A DNA stretch of 64,000 bases from Dermacentor variabilis (taxonomy: Eukaryota; Arthropoda; Arachnida; Ixodida; Ixodidae), in NCBI RefSeq assembly GCF_050947875.1, contig NC_134572.1:129564105-129628104 (forward strand), written 5' to 3'. The position numbers and the translations under genes are program-made. This document shows, one piece after another, positions 13,466 through 28,959 of the stretch (the first letter of the stretch is position 1; the number at the start of each line of letters is the position of its first letter). The notes beneath the pieces were generated by a model, which saw only the letters and a program-made list of their open reading frames with translations, ran no database searches and was not told the DNA's origin.

Positions 13466-15640
13466 CAGTTTATTTATTTATTTATTTAATTACTTACTTA
13501 CTTATTTATTACAAATACCTACAGCGCCCGAGTTGGGCATTATCGTAGGGTGGTTAATTACAAACATAAAGGTCAAAGATCGAACTTCGCGAGAAACGGC
13601 ATTATATCAGCTATGGGATGAAAAATACAATCATCGTAATTAGTAGAGAAAGGCAACACATTCAATACTAACAGCATCTGATTATAAGATTTGTTACACA
13701 ATGCATAAAACGGCACACTGGAAATATTGTGAAAAACAGATTCATGTAAAGTTCTATGATAAATTGGGTGCAGACAACACCTCATCTGGGAGCAAATTCC
13801 ATTCTGCAATCGTTCGCTGAAAGGATTAAAACTTAAATACATTAATATGACCTTGGTAGGCGCCTTATTTTCTTGGAATTGTCGCGTCTCTTAGACTGTT
13901 AATGAGGTGGTTTTAAATATATGTTCTTATCGATTCCTGTGTTACCGCCGTTAATGTTGTGTAAAAGCCTTAACCTGATCATTTTTCTTCGCGTGGACAG
14001 CAACTTCCACCCTAGATTTTCTCTGATTTGCGAACCTCTAATTTTGTAGTCGTAGATGCCCGTGACGAATCTTGCAGCCCTTTTCTGAACACGCTCTAAC
14101 TTATCTTCAAGAACTTTTGTGAAAGAATCCCATGCTGCGCAAGCCTATTCTAACACCGGCCTAATATTTGTAAGATGCAAAGCGTCCTTCAAAGGTTTGG
14201 GCGCATAGTTGAAGTTCCTGTGGAAAAGGTGCAAAAGGTGGCACGCTCTAGCGCTTATGTCAATGTGGGATGTCCAGTCTAATGTCGCAGTTAAAGTGAC
14301 GCGCGGGTATTTGACTTCGTCCGCGCATTGCGCTGAAACATTATTTAGAGAGTATGAACTGGACACCTTTTCCTTTTTGTTCGTAAATTTAACATGATTA
14401 CACTTTGCTACGTTCAAATCCATTTTCCATTTAGCACACGAGGGACAATTTTTTTTCGAGATCAAACTGCAACACACTCCTATGTTCGACACATGACACA
14501 GGATGGTACACAACGCAATCATCCGCATACAGTCTGATATTTGAAATACAGCCTTCACTTAAATCATTGATAAATATGAGGAACAGCAACGGCCCAAGGA
14601 CCGACCCTTGAGGCACACCTGATAAAACATTAACCGTTGTCGACGTCGCACGGTTCAGAACCACTTTTTGCTGCCGTTTATACAAATAATCTTTAAGCCA
14701 ACCGTAAAGTGGATCGGGGAGGCCAAGAAATGACAGTTTGGGTAAAAGTAAGTTATGCGGGACTAGATCAAACGCCTTTCGAAAATCAACAAAGATAGCA
14801 TCTATCTGTGTACTATTGCTAAAGCCGATTGCAACGTCATGTATGAATTCAGTAAGTTGAATGGTACAAGATAACCCAATGCGAAATCCATGCTGGGTCG
14901 GGATGAAAAAATCATGTTCATGAATACATTTAATAAGACCATAGTAAATAACATGTTCTGGGTGTTTTACAAGAAACAGATGTCAAAGACACGAGTCTGT
15001 AATTGCTTGCCAAATCACGACAACCGCTTTTGAATATAGAAGTTACATTGGCCATTTTCCAGTCACTAGGTAATCCTTGAGAATTTATTGACTTGGTAAA
15101 TAATTCAACCAACATAGGAGCAATACTGTGGGAACAGCGCTTCAAGACGTGATTTGATAAATACCATCCGGACCATGAGCAGAATGAGGATCAATATTGC
15201 ACAACAGAGCCCTAATTCTGGCCTCATTTAAAATGATGTCATGCATTTGAGGTAATTGCTTGTGTAATTCAGGTACCGGGGTATGACGACACGCTGTGAA
15301 GAAGGAGTGAAAATATTCGTTAAGGGCCTGTTTACGCTCGAGCCGCCCATCGCCGCAAGCCGCACCACACGCGTGCGGTCGCGCGAAAAATCGCACATAT
15401 CGAACATTTGTGCCCAAATTTCCGTTTACACTGTGTACACAGTGTAAACCTTACACATTAAAAACCAAAATTTGTGCAGAAGTGTTCCACATGTACAATT
15501 TTTCGCGCGACCGCACGTGTACAGTGCGGCTTGTGGCGATGGGCGGCTCGAGCGTAAACAGGCCCTTAAGCAATCAGCTTTTTATGTGTCATCAGTTAAC
15601 ATATATCACCTTCATGCCGGAGAACCGGAACGCCAACACT
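13466..15640 (-). mobile_element. CR1/L2-like LINE remnant, reverse transcriptase region
   Basis: Read on the - strand, fragments follow the CR1/L2 reverse-transcriptase order. They are: a linker with ALNEYFHSFFTACRHTPV and HGPDGI; then GLPSDWKMANVTSIFKSG with NYRLVSLTSVSCK; then PTQHGFR (about 14890); then FVDFRKAFDLVPHN (about 14775); then GVPQGSVLGPLLFLIFINDL (14619-14560); then the catalytic YADD (14529-14518); then a thumb region (CNHVKFTNKKEKV). Frames change several times and stops are present, so it is inactive. The 3' end carries a TAAA-type tail (13467-13505 reads TTTA repeats on +). A 242-bp MITE interrupts the upstream part at a TTAA. The 5' end, endonuclease and ORF1 are missing; the right boundary is approximate. 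Confidence 0.8.
15324..15565. mobile_element. 242-bp foldback MITE with TTAA target duplication (piggyBac-like)
   Basis: The element starts GGGCCTGTTTACGCTCGAGC and ends with its reverse complement. It is flanked by TTAA at 15320-15323 and 15566-15569. The inverted arms extend almost through the whole element (about 110 bp each, with scattered mismatches), so single strands can form one long hairpin. A TTAA duplication and GGG-type ends suit piggyBac-superfamily non-autonomous elements. It sits in the LINE reading KAD...LNEYF, which resumes on both sides. Confidence 0.85.
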
Positions 15641-15914
15641 GTCTTTTCTGTTACTGTTACTGCTCGGGATGGGTGAGGGAGGGCGTTGTCCTCCGCCGGC
15701 AAGTGCGTATTTCGCGACCGGACGTAAGGGGAATAGACGATCGCGGCTCAATCTCGCGCGCGACAGGGAGGAGAGCGGGGAGGGGGCAGTGAGGGAGGGA
15801 GGGTGGGGGCGGCTTCGACTCCGCCAACAAGTGCGTATCTTGCACAGCCCCATCTTGAAAGAGACTTGCAGACGGCTCATACCTTTGTGCGAGCTGGGTT
15901 CTCGACGCTCTTGC

Positions 15915-16115
15915 GTTGAGAAGTGATGAAGGCCACTTCGCTCACTGCTGATGACGCGCTTGCTCAGATCAGCATTTTGACAGCGAGTGTCCGCGATCAT
16001 CAAGTGTGGTGTGTTCATGCTTGCCTGTGCGCGCTGACACCATGTATGTTAATTCACTTAGTAAGCGAATGCTCTCAAGCTTATATATGGCCGATAAAAC
16101 TAGTGTCCTTACTTA
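15915..16115 (+). repeat. Direct ~200-bp duplication, copy 1
   Basis: Shares many blocks with 16478-16680: TTCGCTCACTGCTG, GACAGCGAGTGTCCGCG, TGTTAATT, AGTAAGCGAATG and GATAAAA. The copies are about 560 bp apart in the same orientation and clearly diverged. I recall similar sequence from tick genomes and consider it a dispersed repeat. It is non-coding. Confidence 0.65.
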
Positions 16116-16419
16116 GTATAGCTGTTTATTATTTTGCTATCGCAAGCGACGCTTCGCCTTTCGGGCGAAATAGCGACTTTTTTTTTTTTTATAGCGATAA
16201 CTCATAACCGGCTCCGGCCTCCAGCTCGGTACGCTTACCGACACACTTGGTGGCTCCGATGCAGATGCGTTGCAGCTCGATAGTCCTGGAATGACATTTG
16301 TTACGGACCACGCCATGGCGCGCGACCGCCTTTGCCCGGGAAGCCTTAACCGGCCTAGGCCGGTCACGTCAAACGTCAAAACGAACTAAACGTCAACGCG
16401 AACTAAACGAACTAAACGA

Positions 16420-16470
16420 CAACGCGAACTAAACGTCAAAAGCTGTGCTTTTGACATTTAGTTCGCGTTG
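16420..16470. repeat. 51-bp near-perfect hairpin (AACTAAACGTCAAAAGC)
   Basis: CAACGCGAACTAAACGTC plus AAAAGC is followed by a 3-base loop and the inverted copy, with one mismatch in 24 bp. It is preceded at 16366-16419 by tandem CGAACTAAACGTCAA-type units. It lies between the two copies of the 200-bp duplication. Confidence 0.8.
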
Positions 16471-16477
16471 CAGCGAG

Positions 16478-16680
16478 AGACAGCACGAAGGTCTATTCGC
16501 TCACTGCTGCTGCTGCGCTTCTTCGTTCCAGCGTTTTTGTCAGCGAGTTACCGCGGTCATCGAGCGAGATGTATTCGTGTTCACCTCTGCACACGTGATG
16601 CCATGCTTGTTAATTTAGCTAGTAAGCGAATGTTTGGAAGTTTATACGGGTGATAAAAGTAATATCCTTACTTTTTTAAA
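16478..16680 (+). repeat. Direct ~200-bp duplication, copy 2
   Basis: Second copy of the repeat at 15915-16115, starting GACAGCACGAAGG and ending near TATCCTTACTTT, next to the 51-bp hairpin. Open frames across it are short and unrelated between copies. Confidence 0.65.
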
Positions 16681-17039
16681 GTGTAAAGCGTATTCATTTC
16701 AGACAACCAGTATACATAGTCGCCTAGAGAATGGGCGTAAAGGCACAGAAAGCCTGACAGAGCGCCGATCACCCGCTCACACACATATGAATAACCAGTC
16801 ATAATATGAATATAGGTTGGAAAAGAATACACTTCGTCATTTTTAAAGAAGTCATGCCATTAGACACAAAATATGTATATTGAGGTGGTTTGCACACGAA
16901 AACAAAAACAAAACAAAGAAAAAACCTTATACAGAGGTATAGCTAAGAAAACGAAAATAAAAGACAAGTGTAGCATATGCAAGTTACATAAGATATAACA
17001 AGGAATTGAAAGTGGTGTAAATTTAGCTTCGGATTTTTA

Positions 17040-17625
17040 AAAGGTAGATATGCATCTTCTTTTGAATGGAATATGAAAGGAAGAGCTTTCTTCAATTAAT
17101 GTCATTACGGTGGGGTGTTCGTTAAGGAAGTCAGGAATTTGGTATGTTATTTCTTGTGCGCCGCAGTTAGTACGAAACGTATCATTCTTGTAGATGATGT
17201 GTCGTAAGTTGTGGCTGTGATTTTTCTCTAGAAATTTCTTTAAAAATTCAGTTGGGTTAGACTTAACTTTGTGGTATACAATCATAGCTAATATTTATAT
17301 CGGATGTTGTTATTAGCAGTACATGCTTTTTGAAATGTGGCGATGCGTGTTCTCGAAAGGGCAGCAGCTCAATTAAACGCAGAGCTCCTTTTTGTAGCAA
17401 ATGTAAATAGCAGAGATTAGTTTTTGTCGTGGTTCCCCATATAAGAAGGCAGTAGTGAAGATGCGAATGTATTGTCGTGTAGTAAATTTGTTTTTTAGCC
17501 ATACAGGTAATAAGCAATGTAACGTGCGGAGTACGCCAATTGCTCGGGAGTTGTTTCTCCTAAGTAGTTGATGTGAACAGACCAGTCTTTCATGCCAGAG
17601 CAGTAAGAAACTCATTAGTTGCCCC
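17040..17625 (-). mobile_element. C-terminal fragment of a CR1-like LINE
   Basis: The - strand shows the post-catalytic region of CR1-like polyproteins in pieces: AIGVLRTLHCLLPVWLK, then IHSHLHYCLLIWGTTTKTNL with LHLLQKGALRLI, then THPTEFL-like and NCGAQEITYQIPDFLNEH, a typical C-terminal block. The catalytic RT core is missing. At least two frameshifts separate the pieces. It is a 5'-truncated, inactive copy. Confidence 0.65.
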
Positions 17626-17849
17626 TACTGCATATCTTCTAGCGTTCTGGGCTCCACTCGCTAATATGCGACTCACGCAAGTTGAAGGAAACTCGAAGGT
17701 CAAACACACCTGGTCGCAAGAATCCTCTGCATCCAAGTTTCAACGGGCTGCTCTGGGGAGCTGCACTGTCGTGACGTTGTTTTCTTAACATTATTCTTAC
17801 ATTATTATGTTTGTTCGCGTAAAAGCGATCAACGACAGCAAAGAAAAAA

Positions 17850-17990
17850 AAACATCTAGCTGGCAACTGCCACCAGAAAGGGCACGACGCCTGCCGCCTT
17901 TAATAGAGAAAAAGAATATAAAGAAGAATAGTAAGTAAGGAACAAAAAAAATATATATTTAGAGGCAGGGGACATTGTGAGAGGAGTGGA
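17850..17990. repeat. Dispersed repeat fragment (CAACTGCCACC type), copy 1
   Basis: CAACTGCCACCAGAAAGGG followed by ACGACGCCTGCC and AGAGAAA resembles the sequence at 54343-54400 (CAACTGCCACCGGAAGGGGG, ACGCCTGCC, GAGAGAGAGG). Both lie in the same orientation and are non-coding. Confidence 0.45.
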
Positions 17991-19877
17991 GAGAGAATTA
18001 AAAAAGAAAACGTTGTCAGCAACACGAGATTGAACGTGCATCTGCGTCACACACTAATCGGGTGTCATCTAACGTGCGGCAAATGTTGCACAAATTAGCA
18101 CTACACAGATACGTGGTCGATAATCGGGGAATCTAAATGTGCGGCCTCCAAAAATGATAAAACAGCCACGTGAGCTTCATCATGTTGAGACGCTCGACCA
18201 GTGGGAAACATAACGTCGTACACTGTAGCACATGGTAAGCCCAGTGAATGGTAATCTGTAACGTGCAGCCCACTGCGTACTGTAGGAGGGACCGTCCAAT
18301 ATTTAGTAACTAAGTATTTCTGCTGCGTGCATCACAGGAAGCAAAGGTTACACCCAGTGCCTGTCATTGTCAGCGCAACCGTTCAGCCGCCGTGATACAC
18401 CATACACGAAGCTATAATAGCACGGCTCTAAGGCAACCATGTAAATGGCGCCTGATAGTGATGGTGACGTCCGCATATGTCACTATCAGAGTTCAGGCGA
18501 CTCAGCCGTTCATTGCTGACGAGGTGATCTTTGATATGCAACTGACACGTCAAATGGATAGCTAACTCGGAAAGGGAGCAGCCAGTGTTCATGACTATAG
18601 TTTGAAGCAACTTTTCTCACAGTGGATTTTTTTTTGTCGGCGCAGCTGCTTCTTACAACCAGCTTCAGTAACTCACCTTATCAGCTCTCGCGTCAACGCG
18701 ATGATGGAGACGGCCGACCAGCGTCGTACCACGCCTACCATGTTGTTTTGAACATTCCTTTCACCGTTAGGTATTTAGTTCAAACACCTCAGCGACGACT
18801 TCCACATCATCTTGGAGCGAAATTGTAAAGACCGGCGTAATGTTCGTTACCTAACTCCCACCGCGATGGTTTCTCAGCCCCGTTAAAGCTTGGTTCGTTA
18901 CCAGCACAGCACTCTTGCGCAGTTCCGGCCCCGGTGGTCCGGCCTCCATGCCCACTCGCCACCTGCTCCCCATCGGCCAAATCCCCCCCCCCCCCACACA
19001 CCCTCGCCCCCTAGTCGCGCACTGCACGGGACCATCACCGCTTCGGCGCGTCGGAAAAACCCAGCATGCAGACGACTAGTTGGGGAAACGAGACGAGGAA
19101 CGGTTAATGTAGTCGAGTGGTTCCACTGAGAGGTCGCTTCTCTTGCATTGCAGATCCCGCGAGTGGCCCGCGTTTAGTCGTAAACACGGGAGCTGGAGTT
19201 ACCGTATACTTCTCATCACTAAAGCTGACCACACACTTGCGCCCGTGTGACATCTGCAAGCTATAGCGGGCTTCAGCGGTCTATAGTGCTCATAAAGAAT
19301 GGTCGTTACTGGTTAACTCAATTGAGTCTGCGTCGGACAACACGCTGCATTTTTTTCGCGGCAGAAGTCGAAGCACGTCGTACTTTCTCCCTCGTGCTTG
19401 ACGTGACCAACAGGCAGATTCTCGGCTCTACAACAAGTACTTTCGATACCAGCAAGTCACCTACAATGTATTTCCATTCGCTTTCAATATACCCCATACC
19501 GTCCATTTGCCTTGCGGTATCTTGCTCAGCGAGTGCCAACTCGAGCAGCGCCCGAATGGGCACTAAACTAAACCATTAACACACCAAGAATATTCGAAGA
19601 AACGGAATAGATAATGAAGACTAGCGGACGGAAGCGACTTGCATACGCAAAAAAAAAAAAAAAATGGCAGCGCCAGAAGTGACGCACGCAACTCAAGAAC
19701 TTCGCGTAGCGTATACCCTTGAGTGTTTCTGCGAAAGATACGGTAGCTGCAGTTCGGCGTTCCGTCCGGAGTGCAAAGTAGTGCAGAATGCACAGAACAC
19801 GTGCTGTGCAAATGTGAAACATACATGCAGATTTGCGTTTGGAACCAAAGGAAGTGCTCGGCGTAATAGTTCATTGC
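17991..19877. other. No gene recognised
   Basis: Intergenic DNA with a 13-base C run at 18983-18995 and a short A run near 19650. Frames up to about 156 codons (19563-20033, - strand) run into the SINE at 19880 and are not genes. Confidence 0.45.
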
Positions 19878-19879
19878 GT

Positions 19880-23094
<3,215 letters not shown>

Positions 23095-24582
23095 ATGGAA
23101 AGCCAGCCGGCGGCGGGAGTCGCCGATGGTTGCCCGGCTGACGCCGAGCAGGCGGAAGATCAGCGGCGTTGCTCTTCGCCTTCTCCAGACACCGCCGTTA
23201 GCAGCACGCCGGCAGACGCAGAATCGGTGGCGGCGACGGGGGCGTCGGACTCTCAGCCTCCTTGCTCGGACGAGCCGGGCATCGAAATTCTGAACCCAGA
23301 GGTCATTCGGCTGATCTTCGGTTACCTCGACGTGCAAAACCGGGGCCGCGTGGCGCAAGTGTGCACCACTTGGAGGGCCATCGCCGACGAGCGCTGCATC
23401 TGGGTGGATGTGGAGGCGCGGCTGAGGCTATCGGAGTGTAGCGCCTCGGTCCTGGACTGCCTCGCTCGACGGGGCATACGACGCGTGAAGGTTCTCGGCT
23501 TCAAGGGCGACCAGGTGGCGCAGCTGGTCCGGGCGCTGCCGCACATGAAGTCGCTCGATCTGTCCGACAACTTCAGCGTGAACAACAGCGTCGTCTTGGG
23601 GGCGTTCGAACAGCGGGTGTGCGAATCGCTCGCGATCCTGAACCTCAGCTGGTGCCCGCAGATCGACGACTCGGCGATCGATTGCCTCACCAACCAGCTT
23701 CCCAACCTCGAGGAGCTGTACTTGATCGCCTGCGACCACATCACCGATTCCAGCATGGGCTTCGTCGCCGCCAGGCTGACCAGGCTCAGGGTGCTCGACG
23801 TCAAAGAGTGCGAGGTGTCCAGCGCGGGCCTGCAGCAGCTGGCGGGATTCTGCGAGGACGGTGTGCTGTCGGCGACGCTTGGCGCGAAAGGGCTGACGCA
23901 TCTCGGCCTCGAAGACTGCGCGCTCGTTTCCGACGCCGGTCTGGAGTCCATCAGTTTGGGCCTGCTTCACCTGTCACGCTTGGACCTCAGCATGTGCCTC
24001 GGCGTTACCGACGCGGGATTCGAGCACGTGGGCAGGATGACGTCCCTCAAGAACCTGGCCCTGGCCGGCTGCGAGGACTTGACGGGACTCACCGTTCATC
24101 ACCTCGCCGCCGGCCGGTTCTCGCTGACCAGCCTCGACATCGCTTACTGCAACCACATCGACGACGATGCCATTTCGAACGTCTCGCGTGGTTCGGGCCT
24201 GCTCACGCTGATGACGCTCAACATCACTGCATGTCCCGTGACGGACGTCGGCGTCTCCGCGTTGGCGCAGAAGTTGACCGATCTCAGGGTGCTGAACATA
24301 TCCGAGTGTGACCTCGTCACCAAAGAAGGCATCGCTGTCGTGTCAGCGCATCTGCGCAGGCTGCGCGCTATTCACATGAGGCTCTGCATGGGCCTGACGA
24401 ACATCGCTCTGAAGCACTTGTCTCGCATATCTAGCCTGGAGGTGGTGAACCTGAAGGGCTGTAGCAAGTTAAGGAACAAGGCAATGGCCTACATGGCACC
24501 CGGCAAAACGCAGTCGAATATCCTGGAACTGGACGTCAGTTTCACGGCCATAAACGATGCTGGCGCCCGCTACATAGCACAG
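23095..24582 (+). CDS. FBXL14: F-box/LRR protein, FBXL14/ppa-type, coding exon 1
   Basis: This exon encodes residues 1-496 of a 581-residue protein. In the FBXL14/partner-of-paired family the protein is the substrate receptor of an SCF ubiquitin ligase: the F-box binds Skp1 and the LRRs bind the target. Residues 1-62 are a low-complexity Ala/Ser/Pro/Asp-rich extension. The F-box is about 65-108 and includes LIFGYLDV, GRVAQVCTTWR and CIWVDVEARL. The segment RGIRRVKVL at 126-134 is typical of FBXL14. From about 147 on there are tandem Cys-type LRRs (for example LNLSWCPQIDDSAI, LDLSMCLGVTDAGF, LDIAYCNHIDDDAI). The start ATG has a strong Kozak context (GCCATGG), and an in-frame TGA lies 21 bp upstream. 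The exon ends at CAG followed by GTGAAA. It is longer than vertebrate FBXL14 (about 418 aa, from memory), so it may be a divergent paralogue. The exon is much richer in GC than its flanks. Confidence 0.9.
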
Positions 24583-26407
<1,825 letters not shown>

Positions 26408-26665
26408 GGCATGCAGAAGTTGCGGAGCCTGAACCTGAGCGGCTGCATGGTTGGCGACAAGGGCATGGCGCGCATCGCGCGCAGCTTGGGCAGTCTGAGC
26501 ACGCTGAAGATCTCGCGCTGCCACGAAATCAGCGACAACGGCATCAAGACGATCGCCTGCAACCTCAAGAACCTGAAAGCCATCGACATCAAGGGTTGTC
26601 CGAGGACTACGTCAGCCGGAAGGCGATGTCTCATCGCCAGGTTGCCAAACCTGAAATTCCTCTAA
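26408..26665 (+). CDS. FBXL14: F-box/LRR protein, FBXL14/ppa-type, terminal coding exon
   Basis: This exon continues the F-box/LRR protein from 24582 in the same phase (phase 0) after the acceptor TTGTGCAG. It encodes residues 497-581, starting GMQKLRSLNLSGC. It adds three more LRRs: LRSLNLSGCMVGDKGM, LSTLKISRCHEISDNGI and LKAIDIKGCPRTTSAG. It ends LPNLKFL and a TAA-type stop, where FBXL14 proteins have LPCLKVLNL, so the C-terminus is shorter than in vertebrates. Without this exon the first exon would read into the intron and stop after 33 unrelated residues. The matching phase, the LRR register and the family-like ending make the splice model strong. Confidence 0.87.
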   Translation, partial: GMQKLRSLNLSGCMVGDKGMARIARSLGSLSTLKISRCHEISDNGIKTIACNLKNLKAIDIKGCPRTTSAGRRCLIARLPNLKFL

Positions 26666-26996
26666 GATTGAAAAAAAAATCTCTAAAAGAAACACAGCAA
26701 CGGACTGAGTAGTCGTATCACTAGAAAGTAACGTCGATGGCATCTGTCGGAGAAGCTGGAACGATCTGTCGCTATAGATGTTCAATGATTTCACGCGTTA
26801 CGCTAAATCCGCCGAAGTCCGAGTTAGTGGCATTAGACGCTTTTTTTTTTTAAATTGACGCTAGGGCGATTGCGTGTGATGGTTTAGTAATATACGATCG
26901 TATGGAATAATACGTAAACTGCAAACTCTGAGACCGTGCTAGTAACGCAGCGCCTCCGCCTCGGAGTATGGGAATATGCCACGCCGGTAATATGAA

Positions 26997-27002
26997 AATA
27001 AA
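26997..27002 (+). promoter_or_regulatory. Candidate polyadenylation signal of the F-box gene
   Basis: An AATAAA hexamer lies about 330 bp after the stop codon of the F-box/LRR gene, a plausible 3' UTR length. No cDNA evidence is available, and AATAAA is frequent in AT-rich DNA. Confidence 0.35.
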
Positions 27003-28094
27003 TCGCAAGAAAAATAATCTTCCAATTCTGCATTAGTTTCCCTTCTGAACTATAAATCATGCATATTTACTAAAATCCGACGCAGATCTCATATTTTCAT
27101 CATCTTGAGACGATATAGCAGTGAGATTGTAGAGGCATAGTTTGATGCCGCAGCTAGTTGAACATATACTTAACTACAACCACTTAACGTAAACCAACAC
27201 GCTTGGCGTATAAAACTCTTGCTAATTTCACTACGCTGTTCTTCTGCAGAACACGATACATTTTTTTCATTAATATGCAAAAGTGCCACAAGAATCGATG
27301 TCTGTAATTTCTGTCCGGATGCACACGAATATTAATGAGACATTAGACTCGCGAAACGCACGAGCGACTGTAAACGGACGTTCGCAATTCTATCGATGTT
27401 GACGTCATATAAACCAAATTAATAAACTACTACCACTCCACAGCCTGTGTAGTTCTTTGACTAGTCTTTCTAAATTATAGTCCGCCGTCCAGCGGCTCCG
27501 CTATGTCCAACAGAAAGCGTCTTAGAATATCAAAAAAGTTTTGGTCTGATCTAATAGTTGGTTCACGGCTGCTCTAGCGCGCAGCTTAAGTTTACAGACA
27601 GGGCATGAAACACGCAACACGACGCATGGCTGAAGTTCTCAGATAGGACGGAACAAACATTGTACTCCCGAGGCAAAAAATAACATAAAATACTAGCGAC
27701 AGAATGGTTTTTACAGTAATTTCGTAATACCAAGCAGTATCTTGCAAGTCTTAAGAAAAAGAAACATCGCTTGATTAAATAGACCAGGTATATGTGTAGC
27801 AGTCACCCCCAAAGTAAGAACTCTTTAGTTAACCTAAACGCACGTATTGATGCAACTAAATAGCCGTTGTGTCGATTCTTCACCGTAAATAGTAACGCAA
27901 TCTCATGTCATTATAAATGTACCCGAAGGGATGCTTTTTTCTTCTGTCCTTCGTGAAGCTGCAACAACTGACACATGGTAGTCATGTCTCAGGATACGGT
28001 GGCAACAAAATGGTTCAATCATTAATATACGATGCTACATGCACCTGGCTTTAACTTAGGGTTGATTTTTCCTTATTTTGCGTTGCCACGTATT
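27003..28094. other. No gene recognised; 3' flank of the F-box gene
   Basis: AT-rich intergenic DNA without long open frames or recognisable repeats. Confidence 0.45.
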
Positions 28095-28160
28095 GTTCAG
28101 AGAGAGAAAACACTTTAATAAAATGCAGAGAATCCTGCCGACGTGCACGTAGCCGCTTGA
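28095..28160 (-). mobile_element. Probable LINE 3' terminus
   Basis: On the - strand GCATTTTATTAAAGTGTTTT is followed by CTCTCTCTGAAC, a 3'-end arrangement (AT-rich signal plus CT tail) like other retrotransposon tails in this window (54690-54720). No coding part remains. Confidence 0.35.
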
Positions 28161-28959
28161 ATGCTACTCGGCGTAAGGAAAGTGATCGGGGACAAAAAGC
28201 TTCTCTAGGAGGAGGAGTGCAGGTAAAAAAAAAAATAATCAAGAAAACATGTGACCATGGTATGCACAGACGAGACAATAAAGGTGATAGTGCTGATGTT
28301 GAAACAGGATTGTGCTTGTCAACTAAGACAGTGTACTGAAAAAAAAATGAGAAAAGAAGTTAAAGATTGACGTTGCTTTGAGGGAGAGTGCGTAGGACCC
28401 AGGATGCTTCCCATATATCTAGTGGTTTTTTGGAAGCAGAGCCGTTTATTAAAATAACAAATCCTTTCGTTTCTGTATACCCTGGACGTTCAAAAAATAA
28501 TGTGATCCCCGGTTTATAACGCCCCAAGGTTATCACAACAAGTGTCGGTAGTCAGTCCATTACGGGCACAGATGGATATTGCTGGATAATGCTGGGATCA
28601 CAATAAATGGGGCAAAACTACCCAAAGTACATAACTAAACAAGAAAATGCAAATTAGAATAACAATAATCAGAAAACACGAATTAGTGCAATGACAATGA
28701 CTTATTATAGGGTATACATGCGTAGTAATCACAAGGTTCAAGGTTCCTAAAATACTTCAAACACTCACCATAATGAGCGGTGTTACGTGTATATGATAAA
28801 ACAGCCCTAAATAAAACAAGCAAAAAATTAAGTATACGTCACTAAACGCGAAAGCAAAATTACAGATTAAATCATAACATCAGAACATAAATTCTGAACA
28901 TCATCATCAGAACATCGTTTTTTTTTTCTTTTTTCTTTTTTTCGTTGTCCTTTTTCCTT

